A stretch of 64,000 nt of DNA from NCBI RefSeq assembly GCF_958979055.1, contig NC_084890.1:29557116-29621115 (forward strand). The letters are read 5' to 3'. Numbering within the stretch: position 1 is the first letter of the stretch; every line of letters begins with the position of its first letter. Origin of the DNA: Alnus glutinosa. Taxonomy: Eukaryota > Streptophyta > Magnoliopsida > Fagales > Betulaceae. Below are positions 10,063-21,536 of this stretch, one piece after another. The notes below the pieces were generated by a model, which had not been told where the DNA came from, made no database searches, and worked only from the letters and a program-made list of their open reading frames with translations. The position numbers and the translations under genes were made by a program.

Positions 10063-13000
10063 CAAAGGACCTTGCCCACAAGGTCCGGAAATCTCCCTTG
10101 AAGTACTTCAAGATCTTCCCATGTTGCATCTTCTTCAGTAGCTCCAGCCCATTGGATGAGCACTTCAGCACCGGCTCGGTTCCCCCTTTTTCATCAACCT
10201 CCTGGTAAGTATCTTCTCTGGTTCAGCTGTTAAGGTCCCTTCTGGGGTTAGGGCCGGTAGGGTCACCAGGGGAATGGTCCGTGTTCTGAGTTGTTTTTTG
10301 AGAAAAGAAACATGGAATACAGGGTAGATTCGTGATTCTTGGGGTAGATCCAGCTTGTAGGGGACCTCTCCGATCCTCTGGATGACCTGAAAAGGTCCAT
10401 AATATCGTGGGGAGAGTTTTAGGTTACGTCGGATAGTCACCGACATCTGTCTGTAGGGTCGGAGACGGAGTGAGACCCAATCTCCGATCTCAAATTCACG
10501 AGCAGTGCGATGTCTGTCAGCGTATACCTTCATCCTATCTTGCGCATCCTGCAAGTTCTCCCTGATCAAAGAGAGAATGAACTCTCTTGTCTTTAGGGTT
10601 TCTTCAACCGCCTGGACACTAGTAGTTCCAGGTTTGTAAGGTAAAAGCCGTGGAGGGGGATACCCGTAAACCGCCTCAAAAGGGGAGATTTTTGTATAGG
10701 AGTGGTCTGAGGAATTGTAAGACCATTCGGCCAGTGACATCCATTTTAGCCAATCCTTCGGTCGGTCACCTGTAAAACTTTTGAGATACCCTTCCAACCC
10801 TTTGTTCATAATCTCTGTCTGCCCATCTGTCTGTGGGTGGTAAGCTGAGCTCAAAAGAAGATTAGTTCCACTTAGACGGAAGAGTTCCTTCCAAAAGTTG
10901 CTTGTAAAGATTCTGTCTCGGTCACTGACTATGGATTTGGGTAATCCATGGAGTTTGAAAATTTGGTCGAGAAAGAGCTGAGCTACTGTTCCAGCTGTGT
11001 ATGGGTGAGCTAGGGGTATGAAGTGGGCATATTTGTTGAGTCTGTCGATTACCACCATTATCACATCCTTTCCTTGCGAAATGGGCAATCCCCCTATAAA
11101 ATCCATACTGAGTTCTGTCCATACCTGGGAAGGGATGGGAAGGGGTTGCAATAACCCTACTGGGTGAATGTTCTCCACTTTGTTCCTTTGGCATATGTCA
11201 CATCCCCGGATGTAGCTGCGGATATCTTTCTTCATTCCAGGCCAGTAGAACTCTCTCTTCACCTTTGAATAGGTCTTTTGGTTCCCCATATGACCAGCTA
11301 ATGGACTGCTGTGAAACTGGTACAGGATCTGCTGCTGTATTGGTACCAAGGAGCCTAAATGAAGTCTCCCCTTGTAGAAGAGGAGTCCACTCTGCAAGTT
11401 GAATTTGGTAGGGCTGAGGGCTCCTTCCTGGAGTTGTTGGAGTAGCTCCTGTATCATGGGATCTTCTGGATAAGTCTTTCTAAGCTCTTCTAACCAATCT
11501 GCTCTGATTGTGCTAATTGCTTGCAATTGTGATTGTGATAGGTCTGATTGATTTGTTGCATCTGCTTCTTCCACTGATTCTATATGAGTACCTGCATCAT
11601 TATCTTCTATTTCCCCAAATGGTACCCTAGATAGGGCATCTGCAGTTTTGTTCTCCCTTCCTCTTTTGTATTCTACCCGGAAGTCATATCCTAAGAGCTT
11701 AAAGACCCATTTCTGTTGGGCAGGTATGCCGATTCTTTGCTCTAGTAGATATTTAAGGGCCTGTTGATCAGTATGAACTACAAAAGTCTGCCCTAATAAA
11801 TAATGCCTCCACTTCCTAACTGCCATAACCAATGCTAACAATTCTTTTTCATACGTGGATAGGAATAAGTTTTTCCCTTTCAACCCTTGACTTAAATATG
11901 CTAGAGGTCTCCCCTTCTGCATTAACATAGCTCTTATACCTGCCCCTGACGCATCACATTCAACTAGGAATATCTTAGTAAAATCTGGTAACCCTAACAC
12001 TAGTGGGGTGGACATCAGTTCTTTAAGACTTCGAAAAGCCTCTTCAACTCTAGCATTCCATCCGAATGAATTTTTCTTTAAAAGTGCCGTTAAAGGTGCT
12101 GCCACTCCTCCATAGCCCTTAACAAACTTCCTATAATACCCGGTCAGACCCAGAAATCCTCTCAAGGCCTTGGGAGTACGAGGGTGTGGCCAATTCTTCA
12201 TGGCCACAATCTTAGCAGGGTCAGCCTTCACTCCTTCTTCTGACAGAACATGGCCCAAGTAATCTACCTCCAAACTCCCAAATTTACATTTCGAGGCCTT
12301 GGCATATAACTGGTGTTCTTTTAAAACCTCAAGTACAAGCTTTAAATGCTTTAGATGTTCTTTAAGGCTCAGACTATAGACTAAAATATCATCAAAGAAA
12401 ACTAATACAAATTTTCTGAGATAGGGTCGGAACCTCGTTCATCAATCCTTGGAAGGTAGACGGTGCATTGGTTAAGCCGAAGGGCATTACTAGAAATTCG
12501 TAGTGCCCTTCATGTGTCCGGAAGGCAGTCTTGGGCACATCCTTAGGTTTCATTCGAATTTGGTGATAACCGGATCGTAGGTCCAGTTTAGAAAATACCA
12601 CAGCCCCATGTAACTCATCCAGCAGTTCATCTATATTGGGGATAGGATACTTATCCTTAATGGTGTCTCGGTTGAGTGCCCTATAGTCCACACACATCCT
12701 CCAACTCCCATCTGCCTTCCTCACAAGTAACACTGGTGACGAGTAGGGACTTTGGCTGGGACGGATGACTCCCGAATCCAACATCTCTCGCACTAACTTC
12801 TCAATTTCCCCCTTTTGATAGTAAGGATAACGATAGGGCCTCACACATGTCGGTTTAGCCTCATCCTTAAGGAGTATTTTATGGTCATGGCTCCTGGTCG
12901 GTGGTAGTTCGTCTGGCTCCTTAAAAACCTCCGGGTACCCTTCAATAAGCTCTTGGACAGCTGGGTGCATCAAGGTCCTGGACTGATCTCCTGTGATCTC

Positions 13001-13108
13001 CATAAGCTGTACCCACACACCTTTGCAGTTGGCTCCCGTGGACTTGGGCATTGTCTCTCTTGCATCCAGCAATTCAAGGGCTGGTGACATCCCTTGCAAG
13101 GTTACTTC
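10062..13108 (-). pseudogene. Chromodomain element pol: RT, RNase H, integrase, chromodomain
   Basis: Continues gag-protease in the same frame after a TGA at 13109-13111. The RT starts in 13099-12392 ([29 protein letters not shown]). Bases are missing or added near 12430, just before the FFDD catalytic box, which is therefore in the next frame. From 12273 the frame stays open to 10165: RT thumb, RNase H ([22 protein letters not shown]), integrase with an HHCC finger ([17 protein letters not shown]) and the DDE residues in MDFIGG, SDRDRIF and [12 protein letters not shown]-run length change near 10187-10191 shifts the frame; the chromodomain ([17 protein letters not shown]) is read in the shifted frame to a stop at 10062. 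Chromodomains of this type direct integration to particular chromatin. Confidence 0.92.
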
Positions 13109-14782
13109 TCATTGGCTATAGGGAAACTTCATGGTAAGGGTCCCGAAATCCCATAGAATAGGCCCGAGACGCCTCAACCAGTCAACTCCAAGAACCACGT
13201 CACAACCCCCCAGAACTAAGAGGTGTAGAGTTACAGAAAATTTACAACCCTGTAGTAGAATGGAAACTGCCTTACATTGACCTTGGCAAGAAAAGGTAGC
13301 CCCATCAGCTACCATCACTGTCAGCTGTCCCTTTTCATCAGCTGGGAGTTGGGCTTTGCTTGCTACATTGGGATCCATAAAACTGTGGGTACTCCCGGTA
13401 TCAATTAGAACAACCACTTCCACCCCCCCGATGATTCCCATCAACCTCATTGTGCGGGGAGTTGGTGTCCCTGCTAAGGCATATAAGGAGATGCTGAGCA
13501 ACTCACCCTCTTCCACTTCCTCTGAAGTTTGTACTCCCTGGAATTCCAGCAACTCTTCCTCCACTGTTTCTTCCTTCTCTTCCCACTCCATTCCTTCCAG
13601 AACAAGTAACCTGGGTTTATTGCATTTATGCCCAGCTTGATATTTCTCATCACAGTAGTAGCACAATCCTTTATCCATTCTCTCATGCATTTGACTAGGA
13701 GAAATCCTCTTTATGGGTAGGGTAGGTTTTTGGTTGGGGTTTCTCGAGTAGGGAGAGGTAGTGTTACGGTTTGGGTAGGGGTTGGTAAACTGATTGCTGA
13801 ACGGCTGGATATTGGTAGGTTTGTTGGTATGGGATGAGGTTGGCAATCTCGGGTAAATTGAGTTGGAAGACCAATTTTGGGGCTTGGGATTTTGGTTTCT
13901 TCGACAGATTTCCTGTTCTTGTAAACGGGCCAACCCAAAAGCATTTGGGAGGGTCGTGGGTTTTAGCATAGTGACCATAATCCTTACCTCCTCCTTGAGT
14001 CCGCTAATGAAGGAACTCACCCGGAAATACTCTGTCAAGCCTGGAATTCTGTTGGACAACACCTCAAACTGGGACTGGTACTCATCCACAGTGGAAGTTT
14101 GCTGCAGTTTTGTAAATGCTCCTACAGGATCATCATAATCTGACGGTGCAAACCTGATTTTCAGAGCCACTACAAATTCCTCCCAACTCCGAATCGATCC
14201 TGACTCCATTAGCCAGTTATACCACTGCAAAGCCTTCCCTTCCATGAGGAAATAAGCTATAGGAACCCTCTGATTGTCTGGTACTTGCCCATATACAAAG
14301 AATTGCTGGGCCTTAAGTACCCAATTAGTTGGGTCATTTCCGTCAAACTTGGGGAAGTCCAAGTTGATCGATCTGGGATTAATTCCTGCTCCCTCAAGGG
14401 CTGTTGGAATATAAGAACCACTTGACCCTGGTATGACTCCTTCTCCTCCCGTGATTGGAGGTATGTTGGGGCTCTTTTCTCCACTTGTTTCACCCTGAGA
14501 CATCATCCCTCCAGGATTCTATTCGGGTGCTTTGATTGCCAATGCTTCCATAATTACATGTAAATTCTCCTCCGTTCGGCTTTGAAATGCCTTGTTGTCT
14601 GCTTCAAGTTTGTTGCTATTCTCCTGTTGTTTGTTGACAGAATCAGAAAGTTGGGTTAACTTCTGACTTTGTGTGCTGAAGGCATCAGAAAGTTGGGTTA
14701 ACTTCTGACTCTCAGCTTTGCACTCCTCTCTCAACTTGGTGAGAGCTTCCGCCAATTGAGATGTACGCGTACCCTCGGCCAT
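13109..14782 (-). pseudogene. Chromodomain element gag-protease (two in-frame stops)
   Basis: Opens at 14782 with MAEGTRTSQLAEAL. The N-terminal part is coiled-coil-like and carries a tandem repeat, SQKLTQLSD twice. An in-frame TAG (14519-14521) splits it from the rest, which has a possible restart at 14506. The gag core follows (NLDFPKFDGNDPTNWV, ALQWYNWL), then a CCHC-like knuckle (CYYCDEKYQAGHKC) and an aspartic protease with DTGSTHSF. It ends at TGA 13109-13111, and the same frame continues into pol, so that stop looks like a TGG to TGA change or a readthrough point. In this lineage gag and pol normally form one long frame, so I read both stops as damage. Confidence 0.88.
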
Positions 14783-14797
14783 GGTCGCAAGAACGGT

Positions 14798-14809
14798 GCT
14801 CTGATACCA
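14798..14809 (-). other. Primer-binding site, initiator Met tRNA
   Basis: On the minus strand the bases TGGTATCAGAGC lie two bases inside the 5' LTR. They are complementary to the 3' end of plant initiator methionine tRNA, the usual primer for plant LTR retrotransposons. Confidence 0.9.
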
Positions 14810-14811
14810 CT

Positions 14812-15315
14812 AGTTACGTGCCCTGTTATTACTTAATTAAAATTAGCTCTTCGAGGGGCTAGTCCTCCACACTCAAGCACACGGCTTAGATGTTTAACAC
14901 TTCCAGGTTTAACTCATAACACACGGTAATATGATTAAACTCCAGAAGATATCTCTCTTTTCCACTTCTCTGGTTTAGATCAAGTAGCAACAGCAAGGAA
15001 ATAGGGAACTGCCAATAATGGCTGAACCCACTACTTAGTAACTGACCCACTAAGATAACTGACGCAACTGACCCACTAAACATGTTCCAGAACACCCTGA
15101 AACTGTCTTAGGAAATTAAAGGTAATACAGGAAATTACAACAAGACCCATACAATTAAACATAACAACTCTAATACCCTTCTACAGCTTGCAACCACATC
15201 CAATCATGTTCCCATAGGAGAACCATGTGGCAGCCATCCAAGGTACCTTGAGCCCTGGTATCAAGATACCCTTGTCCGAACCATACACCCAGCTCCCTCA
15301 GTCGGATGCATAACA
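14812..15315 (-). repeat. 5' LTR of chromodomain element
   Basis: Same 504-bp sequence as 9546-10049. Its outer end at 15315 is TGTTATGC on the element's strand. The inner terminal base differs from that of the other LTR (T against A on the element's strand). Confidence 0.92.
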
Positions 15316-16368
15316 TTTTTCTCTGTTTTTCTTGATTTTTCTATTTTCTATTTAATTTTCTTGATTTGTTTGTTTGTTTGCTATTTTCATTGGATAAATT
15401 CTGTATCAGAGCGACAGTCCAGATTGGGGCTTTCGGTATGTATATTCTTCTCCTCTCTCTTTGTCTCTCTACAATTAGGTTTTTCTTTTCTTCTCACTCC
15501 CTCACTCTCAGAAGATTTTCTCGAATCTTTCGTATTACGCTGAACATGGTTATGGGTATCATTCTGATTCTTCGAGCTTTTTCTTTTTTGTTATTCAATT
15601 GCATATCCTATGATGCTGTTTGTTTGCTTTGAAAATGTAGGAAATAAAAGAATGTAGAATATTGAAGGAACTAGATTTTTTTTCTTACCCTTATTTGCGA
15701 CCTGGGAGAAAATGGGCGTTACGGGTCTTTTGGATATTGCCTAATGAATATTGTTAAATGTTGTTTGATTGGAGAGAATGTATTGGGAAAGAAAAACGTA
15801 AATAGAATATCGGAACTTTGTTATGTTATTCTTTGTGGATTTGGCTTGGGTGCTTTAAAAAAAAACTACAGTAGTTTTTTGTCCATATTTAATTTCACTT
15901 TCTTTATTTCTCATGGAAAACTTGGAGTAAATTTCAACCATTGAAAAATTGAAAGATTTGGGTTTATTTGACTGATGGGTATTAATTGAATTTGATTGTG
16001 ATTGTTGTTGATGGGTTTTTGTGAGATATAATTGAGTTTGTAGCTTGCAGGTTTATGATCCTGTGGAGTTTTGGGTTTGAATTCGTCGCATCTACTCTAA
16101 TATCATATTAAATCATGTGATATCCTATAAAAGTTTAAGTTGGTTGGAAATTGTGAATTTAATTAGTTAATATTCTAATAGTTTTTACATACTTCTTTTG
16201 AAATAAGTAGATGTCCAAGACCTGTACCACTAATTATTTCCTAAATTTGCTTTATAGTTGTTTTCCCCTATGCCTTTTTATTTCTCACCCCCTCCCCTCT
16301 CCATCTTCTGGGATTACTCATAAGATGGAAATATATTAGATGGTTAAAAATTTGCACTTTACATACAG
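15316..16368. other. Host DNA upstream of the GH2 fragment
   Basis: Continues 9287-9545 on the other side of the insertion. It is pyrimidine-rich and contains (tttg) repeats at 15363-15379. No exon could be recognised. The position of the GH2 exons further on makes it possible that this was a leader and first intron, but nothing proves it. Confidence 0.35.
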
Positions 16369-16937
<569 letters not shown>

Positions 16938-17519
16938 AAATTAAGCCTAACTAGATTCAAATTCATTTTGCAACTTTATTTTCTGAATGCACTCAAAACT
17001 GGAATCAATTTCAAAACATTTTCAACTTTAAGTATTTGAATCTCTCTCCTTCATACCAACAAAGTGAACATGATTTTTAGCATGCTAAACATTTTGTACC
17101 GTAATTCCATAAATTACTCTAAGGTATAAAATTATTGATGTTACCACCATCCTCTAGAGCCTTTTCACTAATAATATTGTATTAATTATGACATTGTGAA
17201 CAATGGTTTTACACCAATTCTTTCTGCATATGGTTTTATCGTATTTTGTTATTGTCCATAAGACCTTATTACCTCGGGGGAAATATTCCTCTTGTGCTGC
17301 TAATGGTAGATATTTTGAGATTTCAAATTAAAAATGATTGAAGTTATTGTGTGCTGCACACATGACCTGAGGGACCCACCTCACACCATGGCTTAAATCA
17401 CACCCTCATATGTTAGAATCTGAATCCTAACATGTAATTATTCGAAGTTCTGAGGTTTTTTTTTTATTCAACCATACCCAGAGCTTTCTTTCTCTTATTT
17501 TGTTTTCTACCATGACCGT
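16938..17519. other. Intergenic, no feature seen
   Basis: AT-rich DNA with no coding exon, repeat boundary or RNA gene that I can support. Confidence 0.5.
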
Positions 17520-17989
17520 ATAGAAGGAGTTCTTTTTTAATAAAGATTTAATTATCTAGAAAGACTAGAATTTAGAAATTTAATAAAATTGAATCATTTT
17601 AAATTAAAAAAAAATGATTAGAATTATATTTTATTTAACTCTATAATTCACTCTAAATAAAGAAATTTGTTTAGAATTATATTGAATTACTCTAAGTTTT
17701 AAAATTTTAAGGAGTTTATTCATGTTATTTATTTTGTTTTACATTCATTTGTAAGGATAATGATGCTGTCTTTGTAGATATACGAATATAAATATTTTAA
17801 ATACATATGTAAATATTTAAAAATGATATACGAATATAAATATTTCAAATAACTGTCGGTATCCACATATAAATCCCTCCTCTTAACAGTCACCAACACG
17901 GTTTTACATGCCTGTCATTTCGACTTTCCATATAACTAAATTTTTTTTAGGTCTTTTCATTTCAAACGTAAAAAGGACGATAGAAATTA
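17520..17989 (+). repeat. Dispersed repeat, copy of the 25490-25960 block
   Basis: Starts with ataaagatttaattat and runs through gtcggtatccacatat to aaaaaggacgatagaaatta. It matches 25490-25935 closely, with partial matches at about 26530-26790, 27240-27420 and 30210-30480. The copy ends exactly where the MITE at 17990 begins. Confidence 0.8.
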
Positions 17990-18170
17990 GAGAAATGATC
18001 CCTACACTCATTTCTCATAACAGCCCCACAACAAGCTGATGTGGCTTGTAATATTTTATTATTTTTTTGTTTTGTTTTGTTTTGTTTTTGTAAAATAATA
18101 ATAAAATATTACCAGCCACATCAGCTTGTTGTGGAGCTGTTGTGAGAAATGAGTGTAGGAATCATTTCTC
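17990..18170. mobile_element. Stowaway-like MITE (181 bp)
   Basis: Long inverted repeat with ends gagaaatgat and complement, arms containing cacaacaagctgatgtggct. A TA on each side (17988-17989 and 18171-18172) fits a Tc1/mariner target duplication. A (ttttg)n run lies in the loop. Confidence 0.75.
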
Positions 18171-18177
18171 TATATAT

Positions 18178-18320
18178 GGAAAATGTTAGATTTACAACAC
18201 CAATACAACAACTGTACAACAATCCCTCACATGAGGGTGGGTCCCACATACTGGGGCTCACCCTCATGTGAGGGGTTGTTGTACAATTGTTGTATTGGTG
18301 TTGTACAAGAATCAAATCTC
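18178..18320 (+). mobile_element. Palindromic MITE, copy 1
   Basis: Whole unit folds on itself: caacaccaatacaacaact, then ccctcacatgagggtg, and the complements on the right. It is an inverted copy of 18413-18557. Confidence 0.8.
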
Positions 18321-18412
18321 ATGCTATATTATGATGCTTTAGCATTATGTTGTGACTATTATGTGATGTGCATGACTTAATTACGTGGCTATCTTGCAGT
18401 GTTTAAAAAGAT

Positions 18413-18557
18413 GGTATTTGATTCTTGTACAACACCAATACAACAACTGCACAACAACCCCTCACATGAGGGTGGACCCCAGTATGTGAGACCCACCCTC
18501 ATGTGAGGGATTGTTGTACAGTTGTTGTATTGATGTTGTAAATCTAACATTTTTCTA
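18413..18557 (-). mobile_element. Palindromic MITE, copy 2 in inverted orientation
   Basis: Nearly identical to the reverse complement of 18178-18320, with a spacer of about 92 bp between them. Together they form a hairpin-of-hairpins. Confidence 0.8.
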
Positions 18558-19052
18558 AAAAGATATATTTTTCTTCCACTTACCAAGGGGTCCTGGTAAC
18601 TCTAACTTATTTCCTTAATACGAAAATTTAAAAGTTACGATCAAGTTTTAAGTTAATTATCAATTAATTAATTTCAAATTACACCCAAAAAAAAAAAAAA
18701 AAAAAACCATGCTTTTCTGCGTTGCAGAGGAATTTCTTCTTAACTTTCCTCTCTGACAGAGGTTGACTGGCTATATCTGCCACTACCATGAAACACTTTT
18801 TTCATTTTAGCATTTCTGCCTTACTATTTCTTTATAACTATTTCGACATTTTTTTTTCTTCTAATTTATAACTATTTCGAGTTAAATTGTTCTAAAGGTA
18901 TCTGCATGGATTCCTTCGGGTGATGGCGTTGGCAATACTCAATCAAGCAAAGAAAATCTTAAAAATTAGAGTAATACTATTTAATAAATTGTTATATGAA
19001 ATTAGTCATTGAATCAGTACTTATAAATAAAAAAAAAATACACATATCTCCT
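18558..19052. other. Intergenic, AT-rich, no feature seen
   Basis: Contains a poly(A) run at about 18687-18706 and A/T-rich spacers. No coding sequence. Confidence 0.5.
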
Positions 19053-19520
19053 CAAACTACCATTCGATTGTCAATGTCTCATAAATTACAAAAAAAAAAG
19101 AAAAAAAAAAGTCAATATCCTCTAAAGCCAACAAAAATACAAAATTAACCCTAAAAAAGTTTCAATTATACAAATATATCTTTATAAATTCGAAAAAAAA
19201 ATTTAAAACAAAAAAAAAAATGAATTTTTTTGAAAGATTGACGAAAAAAAAACAATTTATTTAAAAAAATGAGAAAATTGAAAATCTAAAACAAAATCTA
19301 AACAAAGAAGAAGAAGAAGAAGAAAAACCAAGGTTTTTATTTTTTTTTCGTTTTTATTTTATTATTTTTTGTTTTTATATAATTTTAAGAATTTTTATAA
19401 TTTTATGAAAGATATTTTTGTCATCGGGGGATATTGACATTGGTTGTTAATTTAGAGAAGAATATTGACACAATTGGTAGTTTATAGGGCATTTTGACAA
19501 TTAGTTGGTAGTTTTTCTTA
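19053..19520. mobile_element. Inverted-repeat element, about 470 bp
   Basis: The left end reads caaactaccattcgattgtc and the right end is its approximate complement (gacaattagttggtag). Inner arms also pair loosely (gtcaatatcc with ggatattgac). The core is very A/T-rich. No coding capacity and no clear target duplication, so the class is unknown. Confidence 0.6.
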
Positions 19521-19528
19521 AAAAAATA

Positions 19529-20010
19529 AAAAATTAATAGCTAATTTTCACCAGCAATCTCAATTATATGAGGGTCGTATATATAACAGCCTACAAAATA
19601 TCATTACCCTGAAAATTAAGGGGGAGGATTTTCTCTAGAATATTTACTTGAATTAGATTCGCCTATTTTATTATGAAGTTGAGGAAGCGACATAAAAGTG
19701 TGATAAAGCATGTATTGGTAACAAGATGGAGTTGGGAGACAAACAGGAGTTAAACCTTTTATGTGCTTTATCATCACAACAAAAATTATTAGTTGATTTT
19801 CACCAACGATCTCAATTATATGAGAGTCGTACATATAACCACCTACAAAATATCATTACTTTGAAAATTAAGAGAGGATTTTCTCTAGAATATTTACTGG
19901 AATTAGATTCACCTATTTCATTATAAAGTTGAAGAAGTGAAATAAAAGTGTGATAAGGCATGCATTGGTAACAAGCTGGAGTTGGCCGACAAACAAAACT
20001 CAACAGACAT
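19529..20010. repeat. Tandem duplication, period about 252 bp
   Basis: Two adjacent copies, about 19529-19780 and 19781-20010. Both contain tctcaattatatgag, ctacaaaatatcattac, gattttctctagaatattta and ggtaacaag. They differ by scattered substitutions. No convincing coding sequence. Confidence 0.82.
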
Positions 20011-20229
20011 TAATTTTGCAGAACACAAAGACCAATAGAATCCACGAATACTTGAACCTTTTACGTGCTTTAGCATCACAATTTGATAGTAAAAGAAACA
20101 TAACCATCCAAATATATATAGTCTTCTTCAGGTTGACTCATGCCGTAGGTGCTAAGGCCCGAGAGGCTGAGAGCCTCGCCACCAAAAGTTACTATTAGCT
20201 AGCTTCCAAGTAAAAAATATTTGACTTTA

Positions 20230-21527
20230 CTTAGAAGGCGCATGCCAAAGGTTGCTTTGGAAAAGCTTTGTGTTCCCAAGAAAGGAGGGCTAAGAATTAA
20301 GGGGATTGAAGTTTGGAACAACACTTCAATGCTTAACCACATCTGGAATCTTTTCACCAAAGCTGGTTCTTTGTGGGTAGCTTGGATTAAAGCTAATTGG
20401 TTGAAGGGTAGGAGCTTGTGGCTGGTTTCTATCCCGGTTTCTGCTCTTGGAGTAAGAAGAAAATTTTGAAACTTCGCGCGAGACCGTGCAAAAAACTTCA
20501 TCCAGTTTAAAGTTGGTGATGGAAGTCGGGTGTTTCTTTGGTTAAATCATTGGCACCCTGCAAGATACCGACTTGATAAATTTGGTTATCGAGTTGTGTA
20601 TGATTCGGGCCTTTCTATTAATTCCAAGCTTGCTGTTATTATTAAAAATGGAGACTAGTTCTGGTCCCATGCTCATTCTGAGGCACTTGTGGAGATTTAG
20701 AGTCAAATGCATGAAGTTGTGATTGGAGGGGTTGACATTCCTGTGTGGAATTCTAGAAGTGGAAGGTACTCCTATTCTGAAACGTGGGAGCAGTTGAGAG
20801 AAGTGAAATAGGTTGTAAATTGGTAGAAGCTAGATTGATATCCAATGTCTATTCCTAAGCATGCCTTCTTTGGTTAGTGTTTCGGGATGCTTTGGTTACT
20901 AAACAAAAGATGCTGTTGGGGATATGTAAGGAAGAGTCTTTGCTTGTTTTGCCATGGATGTCAGGAAAGTAGAAAACACATTTTCTTTAGGTGTGAATTT
21001 AGTCGTGGGATATGGACTTGCATTATGGCTGATTGCTCCTTTGTGGAGGTTCCTTTTGACTGGGAGAGCATTGAAAGTTGGGGGTCTTCTATGTTGCATG
21101 AAAAAAGTCTTAAAGCTTGCTTGAAAAGACTTTGCCTTGGTGCCACTGTTTATCACCTCTGGCGCCAACGAAATGATCTGCTTCACTGTAACACCACGTA
21201 CGGAAGAGGCTATCTTGGCTCAAATGAATTGGGAGGTTCGGGCTAGTGTGTTGGCTAAAGGTCACTTCAAGTGCCTAGGAAAGAGTTTGCCTCGTGTATA
21301 GATGGAATTTACACATTGATGTCATTGTGCTCTGTTTCTGCAGAATGGGGTTTTATGAGTCTGCTGTGTAATGTTTGACTGTTAAACCTGTAGGTGTTGG
21401 TTGCTATTTTTATAGTGGCAGTGTTTGCAATTGGTTTTTTCATGTTTTTGGATAGTGTTCTAGTTTTCACTGAAGAGTTGTTTTTGTTCGTTGGTTTTAT
21501 AAAGTTTTGTTTCATCCAAAAAAAAAA
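20230..21527 (+). mobile_element. 5'-truncated L1-type LINE, 1.3 kb
   Basis: Ends in a poly(A) tail (about 21518-21527) and is flanked by the 9-bp duplication ttgacttta at 20221-20229 and 21528-21536, the signature of target-primed insertion. The coding content is the C-terminal end of a LINE reverse-transcriptase protein: VPKKGGLRIKGIEVWN, then a zinc-binding RVT region (CLFCHGCQESRKHIFFRC) and a tail with YHLWRQRNDLLH. Several in-frame stops (for example near 20469 and 20656) make it inactive. Confidence 0.9.
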
Positions 21528-21536
21528 TTGACTTTA

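Larger units (their letters stand above)
9546..15315 (-). mobile_element. Chromodomain Ty3/gypsy retrotransposon (Reina-like), 5.77 kb
   Basis: Complete element in minus orientation: two 504-bp LTRs, a primer-binding site matching initiator Met tRNA, gag, protease, RT, RNase H, integrase, a C-terminal chromodomain and a polypurine tract. The flanking ttttt at 9541-9545 and 15316-15320 is a candidate 5-bp target duplication, but poly(T) makes it weak evidence. By eye the LTRs differ at about 11 positions (roughly 2 percent), so the insertion is fairly recent. The coding region has two in-frame stops and two frameshifts. Reina-like is my choice from gag style, compact size and short LTRs; other chromodomain lineages are possible. 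Confidence 0.93.

Noticed and set aside
13356..14138. Plus-strand frames across the gag region
   Set aside because: Antisense shadows of the chromodomain element's gag.
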